This document shows positions 43,259-56,195 of a DNA stretch of 64,000 nucleotides, one piece after another (position 1 is the stretch's first letter; each line of letters starts with the position of its first letter). The DNA comes from Tetrapyrgos nigripes (taxonomy: Eukaryota > Basidiomycota > Agaricomycetes > Agaricales > Campanellaceae), in the NCBI GenBank assembly GCA_013368315.1, contig JAACJM010000136.1, positions 62,001-126,000 on the forward strand, in the 5' to 3' direction. The notes under the pieces were generated by a model. That model made no database searches. It was not told the origin of the DNA and worked only from the letters and a program-made list of their open reading frames with translations. The translations under genes were made by a program, and so were the position numbers.

Positions 43259-45577
43259 ATGTCTCAACTTCTCAGCTTTCCCTTTCACACCCCAGGCACA
43301 CCCAGAAGGTGGAAATACCTGTCCCAACCTTCCTATCACTTGCAAGGCATCAAGACACATCTTCCTACTTGTATTGCAAGACACGATGCCATTAGACACA
43401 CTCTGAAGGAAGATTTGGCTCTCAAGTTTGAACTGGATGACTGGCAATGCCATGTTGTACACAGGGTCCTCCAAGGATATGACAGTATCTGCATTGCAGC
43501 TACTGGTTTGGGCAAGAGTTTGATGTTTGAGGGCACAGTGAAGCTGACCCTTGTCATTTGTCCTCTCAAGATGCTTGAACACAACCATGTATGGCATTTT
43601 CAATCATTATTACACTGTTTTAAATGACTAATGCTTTCATTTTCTTCATGTCTTTCTAGGTTCTTCACGCTGAGGCAAAGGGACTCAACACTGTCATTGT
43701 CAATGAGGACATGGACAAAACACCAGAGCTTTGGGAGAAAATCTGTACCAGTGCTCAGATTGTTTACTGCTCTCCTGAAATGGCTCTTTCAGACTCCTTC
43801 AACAAGCTGTCTTTGTGGACGAGGCCCATGTTATAGAAGACTGGGAATCTGATGACTTTTATCTGCAATATTGTCAGCTGGGTCTCTTGTGCCCTCTATG
43901 TGGTTACAACATTCCATTTGTTGCATGTACTGCAACTTGTTCCACATCCATGTTCAACACTTTGGATGTTGACTGTTTTGGAGTATTGACATCAGTGCTG
44001 ATACTCACACACTTAAGAACACAGATAATCCTGTCCTTGACACACTCAACCTCCTCCCAGCCAGAGTTGAAGAAATCAACAAATGTCTATTCTACTTTGA
44101 CTTGGACTGAGCCTGTCAGGATGCTGTCTCCCTGCCCATCTTTGTAGTGCTGTTTATCCCTTTTCGTCTGATATGTCAGAGACTGCCAAGAAGTATTGCT
44201 GGGATGGGTTTTCACAAGGCACCATCCATATCATTTGTGCCACAGACACTTCAGGCATGTGATGTAGTATTCCAGATGTCAAGTACTCAGTCATTTTTGG
44301 TCTGCCTACCTCTCTCTCTGTTGTGGTCCAATGCTGGGGCTGTGCAGGACATGATTGTGTAAAGCCAGCAGTATGCTTGGTACTTGTTCCACCCTGGGCC
44401 TTTCAACCAGAAAATTGACCAGCTATTCCTGCACTTCATTGTGTGAGGAATGTCAAGGAGAACAGGGACACCAAGGCCAACAACATCAAGCGGGCAAAGC
44501 TGGACCCAGCTTTAGAGAATTTTATTAATGTCACTGCAGATCAAGGTCAGTTTGTAATCATACTGCTTCATTCCTCTTTAATGAAAACTTCTACATCTTA
44601 GATAAACCATGCTCTCATGCATTTGTCCATAACATCTTTTGGCCAAAGACTCGCCTAATGAGCTTGTCTTTTGACAGCAAAGGTCAATGTTCTCATGTTT
44701 CACCATTTGAACTATCATGACAATCCTCAATGCAGCACAATCACCAACACCTGACTGGTGTTGCTCACATTGTAATCTAGACACTGCCAAGCTCTACAAT
44801 GATAGGCTCTTCACATTTGCAGCCAACTTTCACTTCCTGCTTGCCATTCATCTAATGCCACCACCACCTCTCCCTTCAACTTCTTCTGAAGCCTTCCAGG
44901 TGGGGATAAAGATGCCTTATGAAGCAAACTTATGTCATGGTGGGAGGAATGGCATCATGTTTGGAACAATCCATTCCTTAGCAGTGCATTGATTTTGCCC
45001 CCCAAAGCAGCTGGAGGAACTGGTAAAGAAGTCAGAGAGACTGCTCAAGTATCCTGACATGACACCAGATCTCATTTTATTCACTGTGCAATGGGATATT
45101 GCATCTAAAACTGACCTCACCAGCCTTGTTCCAGTGTTGGATACATGGTGGCGTAGTATTCCAAGGCCAGCTCCTGCCACACCTCAGTCACAGCAGCATG
45201 CATCCAAGAAAGCCCAGCAATCTCAGCAGTCTCTGGTGACTCCTACCAAGTTTGCAATGACCAGGTGCCACGATGAATCTGGTACACCAATTTTATCACT
45301 CTCCTCACTTGGAAATATAAGACCAACTCCCAGTCCCATCATTTGTTTGCCGTCTTTGCATTCTTACTGCAAAGAAAATGACCACAAGACCCCATTACCA
45401 GCATCATGTCGCTCTGCCACCACTGACTCAACTATTTCTTCACATGCAAAGATGCACATGGCTCAAGTCATCGTCCTATGGGCCTGTTCGCCACTCAAAA
45501 TACCTTGCCTCCACCAGCAACACCAGCACCAGCCATTAATCCATTCACATCATCTTCACATTTGCTGTACCAACTAA
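43259..45577 (+). pseudogene. RecQ-like DNA helicase, broken
   Basis: Plus-strand fragments follow RecQ order. They are a Q-motif region around FELDDWQCHVVHRVLQGYDS, motif I ATGLGKS (about 43500), motif Ia LVICPLKMLE, EIVYCSPEM-like QIVYCSPEMALS (about 43765-43800), the DEAH box VDEAHVIEDW (about 43815-43845), motif III FVACTAT (about 43915), then YPFSSDMSETAKKYCWDGFS with IHIICATDTSGM (about 44155-44260). A downstream C-terminal part follows (LLKYPDMTPDLILFTVQWDI, about 45035-45095) with a Gln/Ser-rich tail. RecQ enzymes unwind DNA 3' to 5' in repair; mushroom genomes carry many such copies associated with repeats. At least five frameshifts and stops occur, so it is inactive. Confidence 0.75.
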
Positions 45578-48500
45578 TACCCCCACTCCAACTGCAAACA
45601 CTCCTGTTAGAAGTATTACTGTCTGCTTGTACATCAAAGTAAAATGTATGAGTAGAATTCTTATTTCTTGAGGCCCTGCTTACTGCAATTTAATTCTATC
45701 CATATGTTCTTCCCAGCTGGAACTCTTTGTTTTGTCTTCGTTGCAGTGTTGTGCTCTTGTTGGCAAAGGACTTTGGGGAAAAGCCTGTGCTGTCACACTG
45801 TGTGACATATGTGACAACCTGCCAGGCAACTTGACCACTTTGACTCCTGTACTAAGAGTATTGCTACCACATCCTCTGGAGGTGGCAAATACCATGTCAG
45901 GTCAACCACATGACCAGCCTGTTTGCTGTCTATACACTTCTACCAAATACAGTGGCCTCAGGAAGTCTTTGTCCCAGTTTTGGTTGTGACACTACATCAT
46001 TGGACAATATGTACTATATAATAGTATCTATCACTAATTTGGCGCACACAGTCCAATAGAGTACCTTCCAAGCTACAGTTTTGTCTCTTACAGGACATGA
46101 TTTTATGAAGAATTGAAGGAGCTAGGAAGCCACCAACAAGCTATATCATTTGTAGGACTTTGACGCAAGCCCCTTCTAGCAAAAGCTGGAACTTCACAGG
46201 GCTTGTTCCAATCTAGGTAGATTCTTCATCTGTTTCCCTTTTCTTCAATACAAGGCACTTCAAGTTCACCAGAAAGACAAATGATTGCATGGCTTCCCAG
46301 GTACTCATCCCACTTCATCAAAACTTTGTCAGTCTTCGCTCTGTCCACTCATGGGCCACAGCAAACTCAACATATCAAGTTGTCCAAGTACTGATCATAG
46401 TCTTTCTGATATGGAAGTGCTGGGGGATACAAGTGATTGCAGTGAGATGTTAGACAGAAGAACTCGGACGTTCAGGTTGATGAAAAAGCAAGAGAAAAGG
46501 GTCCTGTTGGTAGGGGTTTGGGATGGTGTTGAAGAGGGAGGGTTTAAGACATCAGCAGTGGGAAGGAAATTACCTCTGAGGGAAGGTTCAGAACTAGAGC
46601 TGTCTATGTTTGGATAGGTCATGAGAGCCATGAGCTGGTCAAGGTGTGCACAATGTGGTGTGACTTGTCAACTACACAGCCTGAGTGACTTGGATCAGTT
46701 CAGCCCTATTAACAGGGACTTTCACTTTCTCAATATCACATTTCTGTCAGCTTTGTCTTACTATCATCATAAACTCATAAACAAGCAACAAGTTCACTGT
46801 AGTACACTGATATGGCAGGTAAACACCTGGCTATGCACCCTATCATTTTGTGCACTTCTAATTGAAGTAGGGCAACCTCACTATATATGCAATCAAACCT
46901 ATGAATCATCTAGTTTGTCCACTAGAATGACTCACAAACAGGTACCCTTTAAGACAAAAGCTTTCATTTAGTTTAATCTCAAGAGTTTTACCATAAACGC
47001 AGTTGGTGACATGCTGGTCAAAGCACACTTGGACTTTACTATCCTTCATTTGGATACAGTCACTTACAAAACAGTTCATTTACCAGATTTCTGACTTCGT
47101 TTTACTACTTGGACAAGAGATATCTCATCTGGACTGCAATTGATGATGTGTTCAACATGTATTTACAATCCCTGACTCCTACTAACACTCAACGATTACC
47201 TATAAATTGTGTATGGACTCAGAGGCCTGATGGACCATAGTAAACTACTATATAGTACTTAGCTAATTGTGTGGTTGACTATAAAAGCACACTTTGATTA
47301 CCTTATCATACAGGAACTGCTTGTAACCACCTTCATACAGATACAGTGCAACAGCAAATATGAGTATTGTTCCTGTGGAAAGCAGTCATCTACAGTTCTT
47401 CTTCAGTGGGAGGCATCATACCCCTTGAGCTGCTTAACTTCGTCTTCTCAGTGCTCAGTTTTTACATACCAAATGTTCCACTTGTCGTATAGCGCTGTAC
47501 TTGTGGAGGTGTGTTCGTATAGTCACTTGTCGTATTGTGCAGTACCTTGCAGAGGCATACTAAGTCTTCTTCAATTCCAAGCCAGTTTTGTTTTCACCTT
47601 CGTCTTACGCTTAGTTTGCCTTCAGAGGTAGCTGCACCTATTCAAGCAGTGTATTACCATCCACTTCTGCCCATCCCCAGTTTCGTTTCGTGTATTTGTT
47701 GGTGTATCACCACAGGGCATCCACATATCCTCTCTCCCTCATCTGTAATCATCCTCCCTGTCACCTACCCTTTACATCCTTTTACCCTTCATCCCCCATC
47801 CAAACTAGTCTTTGCCCAGTCAAAGTGCTACTCCATCTCGTCTTTTGCTTCTTCCTTGAAGATTTGGTTTCTCTAGATCTACTGTGAGAACTTTAGCGTC
47901 TCCCTACCCCCAAACTAAACACCTCATCTTGAGTGGAAGGTAGTTGTTGGTTGAGTCATTCGCCTTCAACCCCACACTTGGCGTCTCAACACATTCATTG
48001 CTCACTGCCAGATCTGGAAATCAAGATTTAAGTGTATAGGTCAATCAAGAAAGCCACCAAGTAAGTACTATCTAGATTGATGCAGGACTTACCAGCAACT
48101 GGGAAAGCGTGAACTTGATAGTGAAGCAGAGACTGCATCCCCAAAGCAATACTGATGATGAGTGCTAGGGTGGACATTGATTGCTTGAAGAGTTGCATTT
48201 CGGTGTAATAGCCTATAGCTAGTAGGTACTAGGTAGTTAATGGAGAAAGCCATTAGCAGTCAGGGTAGAAGTGGATGCTCAGATAAAGGACAGTACTGAG
48301 TAACTTACTGTTTTCACTGAGTATTGTGAGTTGTGAAGAGAGTGAACTCTGGGAGTCTTTGCTGTGATTTCAAGTGGGGTTTATATATCCTTGTCCACTG
48401 GGACCAGATTTGTATAAATTGTATTTCCATTTCTGGATACCCAACAATTAATTCATCAAATACTAGGAACTTCAGCTTCTGTCACTGTGGGGAGTACCTT

Positions 48501-49089
48501 GAGTGCAAGAGTCCTTGGATTGCATCACTTGCACTTGATTCCAGAATCAGGTGGAGGCAATTTGCAGGTCTTGATTGAGACCCACCTTATATATAGTTAG
48601 GGTCAATAGAGGCAAGACAAATGGTCGAGCACTCCTTGTTGTCATGAAAGTTATAAGAAACTTAAAGAAAGTCTGCAATCAGTACTTAGATAACTTATAG
48701 TTGCAACTTACTTGTGACTTCCCACCTTGCAAATTTCTTCTGAAACAAGCCTCTTTCCACTCTTTCTTAGGATCTGGGTCATTTTTTACTCTTTTGCATC
48801 TTTTACAGTAATGAGGCTCTGCCTTATTTTGGGAAATCTACAAAAATGTTGTGAACTGCCTCATGGCCCAGTTGACATTGGGAGTCATGATACTCAAAGG
48901 AGCCTTGCTTCTAATACAAGTTCCATAAAGAACCTGCATGAGAAACCAACAAACCTCATCATTCACAATGTTAAAACAAGCTCACGTGCAAATGACACTT
49001 TCTGTTGCATGCTCTTGACATCTTTCATCTGTGGCCTCATCATGTACAAACAACACTTTTGTTGTACACTCCTGGATATTAGATCAAAC
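45578..49089. other. No gene recognised
   Basis: About 3.5 kb of A/T-rich sequence. Open frames at 45732-45989, 46285-46617 and 47535-47876 look like chance or unknown decayed repeats. The 47640-47940 stretch (pyrimidine-rich, no frame) could be an old LTR, but no partner was found. Confidence 0.4.
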
Positions 49090-52000
49090 ATGCCACCCAA
49101 AAAACGAACAGCACACCAGAGAGGCAAGAAGACACTTTCAAAGATTGGCAAGAAGCAAGGTTAGACTTACATACTCTATTATGTCAGAAGGCACCATAAG
49201 CTTCTCACAGACTCCAGAGCCTTCAACTGTGCAGTCTATATCTTCCCAAAGTACTCCTCAGTATGTGTCTCCAGACTTTTGCTGAAGGCACAGAGTGATA
49301 AAATTGACATGATTGAAACAGCACTCAGAATGTAAATATGAGGTTACCCAAGGATGTCAATGTGTATGAGCTTTTCTTTCAGTTTACTAGATATGCAGCC
49401 AGCTGATAAGAAACAATTTCCTATATATTACACTTGCTTATAACTCTAGTATGGGGTAAGTCTATACTAATGAATTCAGGGATATTCTGCAAAAGGCTTC
49501 TCAAAGTAACGACAATAGCATTGTACCAGCAGTGGGGCAACATACCATTGGGTATGTCAATTCAAATCAATTGTAACTTACAAGCCTTGACTGGAAAAAA
49601 CCTGCAGCATACTTCAGGGTGCTTGTCATTTTTCAAGGTAAGATATAACTTTTGATAATGTGTATCATAAATGTTGAATATGTCTTATACCATACAGATA
49701 TTATCAACAAGCTAAATCCTTCTACAAAAGCATTTTATGAATGCATTGAAGGAACCAGAGAAGAAATATTGGATAATATCATGAACTGGGCTGAAAATGG
49801 TTCATTACCCACCATGGCAGGTTATTGGATGTGTGGCATGGCTGGGACTGGAAAAAGCACTATTGCTCAAACTGTGTGCTTGCAGCTTAAACGAAAGGAG
49901 TTGTTAGCTGGAGCATTTTTCTGCTCTCGACAAATTGAAGAATGCCATGATTATCACAAGGTTATTCCCACAATTGCATACCAGCTTGCATGCCTGGATG
50001 CAGAATATGGAAGGGTATTATGTGATGTCCTCAGTGAGGATCAACACCTGGCTTCTAAAGAACCTGAGCATCAAGTCATCAAGCTTTTGATTAATCCTTG
50101 GAAAAGGGTTGTTATGGGAAGAAATTCTACATTCTTGGCACCAGTGGTAGTTATTGATGCATTGGATGAGTGCAGAAGCATTTCCCTGGTACTGAAGTTG
50201 GTTGTCCCTGCAATCAAACAGCAAGAGATATGGGGCTTGAAATTCTTTCTGACCAGCTGTCCAGAGCAACATATCACAAAACATTTCAATGTTGGTGAAA
50301 TCCAACAAGAGAGGCTGTCTATCCAGAGGTTTTATTTGCACAATGTAGAAAAAAGCATTGTCAGGAAGGATATCTCTCTGTTCCTTGAGAATGGTCTCCT
50401 AGAACTTGAGATCTCCAAGGATAAGCTAGATATTCTGGTGGAGAGATCTGGTGCACTATTTATTTTTGCTGCTACTCTTGTCAAATATCTGACTGGGGGT
50501 GGTCTGCATGCCTCCTCTAGATTAGAAAAAGTTTTGGATATCAAAGGCTCTCCAGCTAAGATACAGACACAGATGTTGGATGAGCTTTATACACAAATTC
50601 TTTCAGAGTCGAGGAGAAAGATCAAAGCATCAAGACCATACATACCTCAAAAATAGCGGGTACACCTGTATCTTGCCAAATCATTGCAGACCTGCTAGGC
50701 TATGAGTTGCAGGATGTTAAGGCCACAATATTAGAACTGCAATCAGTGCTGTATACTAGTGGACCTGAGGAAGCCATTTATACCTTTCATGCATCATTTG
50801 CAGACTATATAACTTCTGAAGACAGGGCTGCAGATTTGGACTGCAATGCACCAGAACATCATAGTGTACTTGCAAGGGGATGTTTTGATCAGATGGAAAG
50901 GAGGCTGCAGTTCAATATATGCAATCTTCCCTCATCGTTTTTATGTGATAGTAAGGTCCCTGGGCTGACAAAAACAATTGCTGAGAAATTTGGGGGAGCA
51001 CTTCAGTATTCATGCATTTTTTGGGGATACCATCTGACAGAAGGGGAGAAACTTAATGTAGGAATGGAGAAGTTTCTCCAAAAGAGGATGTTATTCTAGA
51101 TTGAGGCAATGAATGTTATGGGAAAGATGTCTGAATGCATCAGGACACTGGACTTGGTGTTGGAAGTAAGGTTTGGAATTATTTTGATAGAACACTGACT
51201 TATCCTAAATCACAGAGAGGCCAATTTCAGGAAATACAACAGAGACAGCACGCACTGCAATTCCGAGACATGGCAAATGTGTTTGCATTGAGTGCTGTCA
51301 AGGAAATGACTCCACATCTATATTTAAGTATACTTCCTTTCTACCCAGCTATCAGTAACAGTTCTGGTAGACAAGTCAAAGTCAACACTGAAATAAAATA
51401 TAGTCAAAGTGTGGGATATTGGGATACAGATTCAGGAGTCTGGGATACCAGTATATCTTCTGATAGTTCAGAAGATGGAACAGTGAGACTTTGGGATGCA
51501 CAAACTGGAACTGCTCTTGGAGAGCCACTCCAGGGGCATGAGGAATGGGTCTTATCAGTGGCTTTCTCTCCTAATGGAGCCAGGATTGTGTCTGGGTCAG
51601 AAGACAGAACAGTGAGGATCTGGGATGCACAGACTGGGACTGCCACTGGAGAGCCACTCCAGGGACATGAAAGCTGGGTCAAATCGGTGACTTTCTCTCC
51701 TGATGGAGCCAGGATTGTGTCTGGGTCAGAAGACACAACAGTGAGAATCTGGAATGCACAAACTCAGACTGCCATTGGAGAGCCACTCCAGGGACATACA
51801 AACCATGTCCAATCAGTGGCTTTCTCTCCTGATGGAGCCAGGATTGTGTCTGGGTCTTCAGACAAAACAGTGATGATCTGGGCCATTGGAGAGCCACTCC
51901 AGGGACATGAACACTCAGTCCAATCAGTGGCTTTCTCTCCTGATGGAGCCAGGATTGTGTCTGGGTCAGAAGACACAACAGTGAGGATCTGGGATGCACA

Positions 52001-52776
52001 AACTGGGACTGCCACTGGAGAGCCACTCCAGGGACATGAAGGCACAGTCCTCTTAGTGGCTTTCTCTCCTGATGGAGCCAGGATTGTGTCTGGGTCAGAA
52101 GACAACAATGAGGATCTGGGATGCACAAACTGGAACTGCCATTGAAGAGCTACTCCAGGGACATACAGTCCAGGTCCAATCAATGGCTTTCTCTCATGAT
52201 GAAGCCAGGATTGTGTCTGGGTCAAAAGACAGAACAGTGAGGATCTGGGATGCACAAACTGGGACTGCCATTGGAGAGCCACTCCAGGGACATGAAGGCA
52301 CAGTCCTCTCAGTGGCTTTCTCTCCTGATGGAGCCAGGATTGTGTCTGGGTCAGAAGACACAACAGTGAGGATCTGGGATACACAAACTGGGACTGCCAT
52401 TGGAGAGCCACTCCAGGGACATGAAGTCTGTGTCCAATCACTGGGTTTCTCTCCTGATGGAAGCAGTACTGTGTCTGGATCCGATGACAGAGCTGTGACA
52501 CTTTCTAGCACTGGTCATACCTTATCTCCCAAATGTGAGTGAGTATTTCTATTTATCAGGAGATCTAATCAATTTCCATTTTCATTTCTAGACAATCAAT
52601 GGACCATTGATATACATGGATGGATCCGATTCCCTGGGATTGATTGCAGTATTGTTTGGATTCCACATCAATACCATCCCACACTTTGTACTGCTCAGAA
52701 TCCCATAATAATCTTCTGGAAAAGCTGCATTAAGCTTTCCTTTGATAGGGTAGTATATGGAAAGGACTGGGCTTAA
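49090..52776 (+). pseudogene. NACHT-WD40 (NLR-like, HET-E type) gene, broken
   Basis: It starts MPPKKRTAHQRGKKTLSKIG and after two introns reaches a NACHT NTPase. Walker A is GMAGTGKST (about 49836-49862) and Walker B VVVIDALDEC (about 50147-50176); a helical region extends to 51100. Eight WD40 repeats of 43 residues follow (about 51470-52500), then a final exon to 52776 with the C-terminal extension common in mushroom NLRs (WIPHQYHPTLC). In fungi such proteins sense non-self signals and can trigger cell death through an N-terminal effector; no known effector domain is seen here. Inactivating changes are a frameshift near 50612, TAG in place of Trp at 51097-51099, a frame change near 51150, a 2-base loss near 52103, and a frameshift near 49285. 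Confidence 0.85.
51470..52500 (+). repeat. WD40-repeat array, 129-bp units
   Basis: Eight units share near-identical DNA (for example GGCTTTCTCTCCTGATGGAG and ATTGTGTCTGGGTC) spaced 129 bp apart. One unit near 51880 lacks 18 bases coding for DAQTGT; another near 52103 lacks 2 bases. Variation concentrates in the residues after GH (EEW, ESW, TNH, EHS, EGT, TVQ, EGT, EVC), the positions expected to face ligands. Confidence 0.85.
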
Positions 52777-53038
52777 TGCTTCACAGATAAGTGATTTTGA
52801 TTTTAAGACATGAAATATATGATTTGTGTAAAATTGTCCTATTCTGAGACAAACAAGTTCTGCACAACATGACCAGCCTTGATTCATCAATTACTTATCT
52901 ACTGAAACAGGAAATGAAAGGAGTGTTGGCCAGTGCTGAGACATGGTGAGTACCAAGCCTGAGGTTGCAGGTGTGTAAAAAGTACACACCATTCCAAATA
53001 CCCAGTTATGCAGCAGTTGCACTCCCTTCCTTATACAA

Positions 53039-53488
53039 TGAAAGAGACATATAGCAGTTCTTTGCCCTCCTTCTTCCTTTACCTTGTCATTAAACCCAGA
53101 ATTCCCTCATCATTCATCTATTGCTTTTCCTTGTTAATTTATACTCAGATCCACACTCAATGAACTCTATAACTTCTGTCAAACCTTATAATAACTGTCA
53201 ATCACTTCTCTATGATTTGGTACCTATATCTATCCATATCTGATTTATTGTTCTCATCTTTGATGTATCATATGACCATTGTTCTCATCCCTTAGACTTT
53301 CTCATATATACTTGTGATCTTTTGTAACTGATTCTCCAGTTCACTTTGTCTCCACTCTGTACTACTACTATGCAGTGTAGAGCCTAGTCAGCTTACTCCT
53401 ATTTCTCTATCTATCTTTCTTCTCTTAATCAATTTCATTTCTGAGTGACTTGGGTGGTTTGTTATTGAGTGTACCGACAACCTTGACA
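53039..53488 (+). mobile_element. Gypsy LTR (450 bp)
   Basis: It begins TGAAAGAGACATATAGCAGT and ends GTACCGACAACCTTGACA. It aligns with 55588-55986, sharing CAGTTCTTTG, TCATTCATCTATTGC, ACTATGCAGTGTAGAGC and GACTTGGGTGGTTTGTTATT. The bases on its two sides (TACAA, CTTGA) differ, so it is not a solo LTR and may be the 5' LTR of the gag remnant that follows. Confidence 0.65.
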
Positions 53489-54357
53489 CTTGAACGAACT
53501 CTCCTACACCCACCTCACTATCCAATCTCCAATGTTGTATTCCCTCCTTGCAATCTGATTTCGCATTGATTGCTGGCAGATACTACTTTGAGTAGACTGC
53601 AAAGCCACTGCATACTTCGAGTAACTGGTGTAGCAACAATTGTCATCCCCTTCCATGTATCTTGTTCACTCTGGCTACTGCTTTCTCCTGTATTCACTTT
53701 GAAGCTCCTCAAAATCTGCCTGAATACTATTGACCTCCTCTTCATCTTCTGCTCTACCTACCACACACCTGTTACTGGTACAGTCACAGACAAGGAATTA
53801 TGATCAAAACTTCATGTGTACAAAGTGTGGGGTCTGGAAACTGATACCAGGTGACATTATCCTATCTATCTACTTGTACCTACAAGTCACCTTTGACCTC
53901 GATACTGAGGAGACTGTTGTTAGGATCACCAGACCCTTGTTCTTCAAAGAATATGGCACACCTTCCTCCATCATTCTTGAAGTAAACTCAGTTTATGCTA
54001 CCTCGATGAACCAAATCTGCAGATCCAAGGCTCCCTTGTGCAAATCACCCACACATCTTTCATCCTTCATCCATCCAGGACACTGCTTATTTTTTTGAAG
54101 GTGCTAACAACCCTGGGTGCCTTGTGGCAATCAACCATGCCTAAACAGATATAACACTCAAAGACTTCCCCCCAAAATAGTTCTTCCAGGTGGTCTTTAC
54201 ATTATAACGCAAAACCAAGAACTTGAAATTCGAAAAGCACATCCAGTAATCAACTTGAAACTGAACAAGACCAAATACTCAACTGAACCCAGAATCCTCC
54301 TCCATATCCAATCTGCCTTCTACATCTGCACCCCCACCTAATACAAGTCCTGAACCC

Positions 54358-55380
54358 TTGTCCCCTGTAAATCATTCTCCTGATCCATCAGAACCAAACA
54401 ACCCTTCCTCTCCTATAATTCCTTCCACTGAAGGACCATCTGTAGCCCCTCGTTGTCCAGCCCCTTCTCCCTCTCCAGATCCATCAGAACCAGACGACTC
54501 AGTTATGGCCAATGTAGCACCTAAAAACTCCAACAGTACTTCTGAACAAGGAAGGAAACCTGATGCCTTCAATGGAGAACATAATGAGGCTAAACAATGG
54601 CTAGCCTTGTTTAACAACTACTTGTGCATGAATAAAGCCAAGTACTCTACCAAGGAGAGTCAGGTCTCATTATTCTTATCGTTCTTCACAGGAGAGAAAG
54701 GAGGAGATTGGGCAGCACAATGTCTTACAGAACAAGATGATGACAAAGAGGATGAAGAGGTTAAACCAGAGAATTGGAGATGGATTACTCTGAAACAGAT
54801 TTGAGATAGGTTTAAGAAGGACTTTAAAGCTCTTGCAGCAGGCAATGTGGCGAGAACCAAGATCGGGACAGACTTCAGTAGTTATAATAGCATTTTTGAT
54901 ACATATGGGGAGGAATCCAACTTTGGAGAGACAGTACTATTGGAATTTTATCAAGATGGGCTGCTGCCAAAACTTCATGAAGTGATGGGGCATACTTATC
55001 CAAAATGGGACGATTTTGATGAATACAAGGAAAGGGCTGTAGGCCTTCATTTGGAATGGTTGAAGGAACAAGAAAGATCAGGGTGATGGAAGTCCCCCTC
55101 CACGTTGAGGATGAGTCCAGATCCTTCTCAAGGAAGAATGGTCATGAATATGGGGCCAGGTGCACAATCATCCTTTACTTCTCTACTTAAGCTGACACCC
55201 AAAGAAAGGGATCAATTTTGCAAATTAGGAGCATGCTTCGCATGTAGACAACCTGGTTATATGAGCAACAAAAGCCCAGTTTTCCTGAACAATACCACAA
55301 GACCTTCTACCCTTTGTACCTCGTTCCCAAAACTTTGGCTTCAACTTCTTCACTGTCATCATCTAGTTCACTACCTGTAA
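54358..55380 (+). pseudogene. Gypsy gag remnant without pol
   Basis: A 148-residue open frame starts with a Pro/Ser-rich end containing the repeated words PDPSEP. It continues with the capsid-like KPDAFNGEHNEAKQWLALFN and SLFLSFFTGEKGGDWAAQC, and stops at 54802. After that stop it goes on with FKKDFKALAAGN and TVLLEFYQDGLLPKLHEVMG to about 55086. A zinc-knuckle relic CFACRQPGYMSNK (about 55230-55275) has Tyr and Ser where His and the last Cys should be. No pol sequence follows, so this is an internally deleted element. Confidence 0.75.
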
Positions 55381-55587
55381 CAGTGGCTCAAACGAGATGG
55401 CCCAGTATTCTTGCAAACATGATATCTTCTTCTGTTTTGGCAGTTCTTTCAAAGTCAAGACAGAGTTTATATGAAGTGAGGGCATCAGCATGAGCAATTA
55501 GGCTGGAATCATTAGCTGGTGGTAGAGCATTCATGGTGGTTGCAGTTCAAGTTAATGTTGTTTTGGTATGTTTACTTTTTCATCTCT

Positions 55588-55986
55588 TGTCACGAACTGC
55601 TACAGTTCTTTGTTCCCCTTCCTCTTCTACTACATTATTGAACCCATTTTCTGATCATTCATCTATTGCATTTCCTCGATAAACCTTTTAAACCTTATAA
55701 AACCTGTCAATCAATCTTCCATTCTATCAATCCCATCTTTCTCCTATGTTTCTCCACCTTTCCCTAGGTTTCTCCTGTTTCTCCTATCTTTTTCCTATCA
55801 CCTATTCATTGTTCTTCTATATAAACCACTAGACATTCTAGCTAGCCCTTTAGTTCATTCACTTCGTCTCTGCTCTGTACTAGTACTATGCAGTGTAGAG
55901 CATAGTCAGCTTACTCTTACTCTCAATCGATCTCGTCTTTATGTGACTTGGGTGGTTTGTTATTAAGTGTACCAGCGACCTTGACA
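55588..55986 (+). mobile_element. Solo LTR of the same gypsy family (399 bp)
   Basis: It begins TGTCACGAACTGC and ends CCTTGACA, flanked by TCTCT on both sides (55583-55587, 55987-55991). Matching 5-bp duplications around one LTR indicate recombination between the two LTRs of a full element. It is homologous to 53039-53488. Confidence 0.75.
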
Positions 55987-56195
55987 TCTCTTGTCAGAGA
56001 CTTGGCAGATGGCAAATTGTCTTTTGTTTTATGTTTATTTTATAAATGAATGTCATAGCATGTTCATTAGGTTCAGAATGGCAAAGCAGCAATTTCCTGT
56101 ATGGAGCCTCAGTGTATGGGGCTGCCATAACTAGTATTTGACTAGCATATAGGCTGGCAAATTAGGTGGTGCATTATTAGGCAAATTATTTTCAG

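Noticed and set aside
55588..55986. 3' LTR of the gag remnant at 54358
   Set aside because: It has identical TCTCT on both of its own sides and no polypurine tract before it, so a solo LTR is the better reading.
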